From Temnothorax longispinosus (Eukaryota; Arthropoda; Insecta; Hymenoptera; Formicidae), in assembly GCF_030848805.1 (NCBI RefSeq), contig NC_092361.1, positions 21,101,406 to 21,165,405 on the forward strand: 64,000 bases of DNA, read 5' to 3'. Below the pieces are notes generated by a model. The model worked only from the letters and a program-made list of their open reading frames with translations. It was not told the DNA's origin and searched no databases. Each line of letters begins with the position of its first letter. The first letter of the stretch is position 1. The position numbers and the translations under genes were made by a program. This document shows positions 61,897 to 64,000 of the stretch, in pieces.

Positions 61897-63580
61897 AATT
61901 CATATTGAAGCTATCATCGAATTGTCCGACATACAATACTGTATATTAATTTATGCGATCGATAGAAACAATAAAATTACAATACACGCGAGATCTCTTG
62001 GATCTCTCTATCGTTTTTTTGCCCTGTCTACTTTTTTGCGCTTTTCTTTCGCATGTGCGAAATATTTTTGTCGTGAAAAAAATTTGTGTATCGGGTATTG
62101 TCGACTAAAAATAGTTTTTCGAAGATTTTTGTTTTCGCCTTGATGTACCATCCGACCATACATTCTGTCACTTCGCTTCGCTAAATCTTTCGGGTGCTTC
62201 TATTATTGCATACACATCTAAAAATAAATGTCAACAAGAAAAGAACGCGCGTTAATTGAATTATGTACTAGTAATTTCTTGTGCGTTAAATAAAAAAAAA
62301 GCTCTTCCGTGTACAAGCATCATATAATTATTTCTTTAGCATTTTTTATTCAAAAGTTTTTTTTCTATCTATCTATATTTCTCCCTACTCTTTGTGACGC
62401 ATTGGTCACTTTTTGTTTTGTAATAATGGCTCAACCACGTGTACTCTTAAAAAAATATAACAAGAGTTTGCAGCGCGAATAAAGCAAGAAGGGTGGTTCA
62501 ATAATTAAATGGAAACCAAGAGCGTAAAACTTCTCTAGGGATCCTCGAGCACTCTGACATATGGCCAGTACTTTGGGTTGATTCTTTCTCTGCTCGACGA
62601 GAGTCCACTACGTCGATCACTCATTCTGTCAGTCTCGCGGCAGGTCGTTCGATATTTCTATTATAGGTCCGAGCACAAGAGAAGTCGCAAACGCCGCAAT
62701 TGAGTGAAAAAAAAGATAGTGATACAGAGGGAGAAATTGCGAGTCGGGAGACAAGTTTCACCCTCGTGGTAATAATTTTCGCACCTTATGTCAAAAGTGT
62801 TATTGGTGTTTACTGTTACTGCCTGGGTAACTGCATGTTACTCAGAAGATTATATTAAAATTTCGGAAATTTTATACAGAAATTTCCAATTATTTTAAAA
62901 ATAGTTATATCTTATTATATTTAACGAATTATATTCTTTAGGCTTAAAAACATTTTAGAAATTTATGAAATTTATAAATTTATTCATATTTTACTTCTAG
63001 TATAAAATATATGTAATACGCAATGCGTCTAGTATAGAATTTTACTAACTTTCTTATTATTTATTATAATAAAAGAAAAGAATAACATGTAAAATAAAAG
63101 AATTACAATTAAGTCGTTCTTCAGAATACTTTTTCTTTCACGACAGTTAGATATTTACATTATTTTTCTGATAAAATTTTGTTCCTGTATTGCAGAAAAG
63201 TTAGTCTTTCATATTCTATGCTATTACAGGCGCTTCTTTTACAAGTTTTTGCATCTTTGTTTCTTGTCTGTAAATTTTAGTTGACGATCCGAAAGAGATG
63301 CAGAAAGAAATTTTTTCTCGTCTTACTTTTTTAAATCTTAAAATTCTTTTGTGCTAATCGTTAATTGCTAAAAGCGTGCGCGCTTTGTTCGTATATATAA
63401 TATAATATAATATAATAATAAAAAATAAAATCACATAAAAAATAAGAGAGGTTTTAAAATGTTTTCAATTTTATTTAAACGAAATATGTTTTTAATTTTA
63501 TTTAAATAATTTCTATACAGCCTTTTGAATATTTGTGATCAATAGAACTCATGTTTTGCACAGGAAATTATTTTTACTTT

Positions 63581-63583
<3 letters not shown>

Positions 63584-63632
<49 letters not shown>
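63584..63632. repeat. (CT)n microsatellite
   Basis: About 24 uninterrupted CT units. Confidence 0.95.
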
Positions 63633-63638
<6 letters not shown>

Positions 63639-64000
63639 CATGACAGTTTCGGTATTGTACATCGGGATTTTAGAAATACTAAAATATTATGCCGTTATGT
63701 TTGTCTCATGATAACTTATTCGCTAAATTTGGCTGCCCGATATTTTACGTTCTCGAAAATCTCAAGTCTTATTATTTCCTACCTTTTTATTTTGTTTTTG
63801 TACTTCTTGCAATATTTGATACGGTTGCAGTTGTAAAGGGATTGCTCGATCATTTTCATACATCTCCTCGAAATCGCCTCTCTAAAGTGCCTATATATAA
63901 TCTTTATGTGCGCAGAATTATTTATATAATTAATTCCGACGAGTATTTGTGTTTGCAAATATCCGCGTTCAATTATTTATCTGCCGCTGGTTGGCTACAG

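Larger units (their letters stand above)
44558..64000. other. Large gene-poor region
   Basis: No exon of a recognisable protein was found in about 19 kb on either strand. It mixes AT-rich spacer with moderately GC-rich blocks (about 44.8-45.9, 46.3-46.5, 48.0-48.7, 52.2-52.8, 53.2-53.6, 56.2-56.7, 58.5-59.1, 59.9-60.4, 61.2-61.7 kb). Open frames in them have no domain signatures or paired splice sites. Recurrent CRE palindromes suggest regulatory DNA. It could be intergenic or a long intron of a gene to the right. Confidence 0.4.

Noticed and set aside
1..64000. tRNA genes, rRNA genes, CRISPR arrays, bacterial operons
   Set aside because: No A/B-box pairs with a cloverleaf, no rRNA-like segments and no regularly spaced short repeats were found. 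The content is eukaryotic throughout.

Overview
The window is nuclear DNA from an insect, most likely a hymenopteran and plausibly an ant. The reasons are multi-exon genes with short GT-AG introns, AT-rich spacers broken by CpG-rich islands, and protein sequences closest to insect orthologues. No bacterial genes, rRNA or tRNA genes, or CRISPR arrays were found. Four protein-coding loci can be supported. All exon models come from reading frames, splice dinucleotides and phase only; no alignment was run.

Left part (1-19.3 kb). No complete host gene is visible. It holds two copies of an inverted dispersed repeat (about 1-240 and 7657-7873), an orphan CRE plus TATA promoter-like segment near 2.1-2.35 kb, and a 258-bp palindromic foldback element at 11.24-11.49 kb. 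It also holds the 5' remnant of a Ty3/gypsy-type LTR element (LTR, tRNA-Pro primer site, broken gag; 12.45-13.3 kb). Immediately next to that is a small two-exon RFWD3-like RING gene carrying a frameshift and a nonsense codon (13.5-14.05 kb). If the gene at 19.4 kb is kindlin, all of this would lie inside its very long first intron.

Middle part (19.3-40.2 kb), the gene-dense section. The first coding exon of fermitin/kindlin is at 19330-19468 (minus), and its remaining exons are not seen here. Crag/DENND4, a DENN-domain Rab exchange factor, is complete on the minus strand (22177-29629, 19 coding exons, about 1599 residues). mRpL41 is complete on the plus strand (32556-33273, two coding exons, 165 residues). 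Sik3, an LKB1-activated salt-inducible kinase, is complete on the minus strand (35772-40176, nine coding exons, about 720 residues). mRpL41 and Sik3 converge. Crag and mRpL41 diverge from a CpG-rich interval at 29.7-31.2 kb.

Right part (40.2-64 kb). It starts with the CpG-rich upstream region of Sik3. Next come a tandem array with a period of about 210 bp that is interrupted by a dispersed repeat, and a second palindromic foldback element (44.30-44.56 kb). About 19 kb without recognisable exons follows. Perfect 8-bp CRE palindromes are unusually common here, including a twin site at 53.25 kb. This may be regulatory or intronic DNA of a gene outside the window.

The genes do not form one pathway. 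Crag acts in membrane traffic, kindlin in integrin adhesion, Sik3 in cAMP/insulin-responsive transcription and growth signalling, and mRpL41 in mitochondrial translation. The most unusual content is the cluster of decayed mobile elements, the broken RING gene, the two foldback palindromes and the CRE enrichment around and beyond Sik3.
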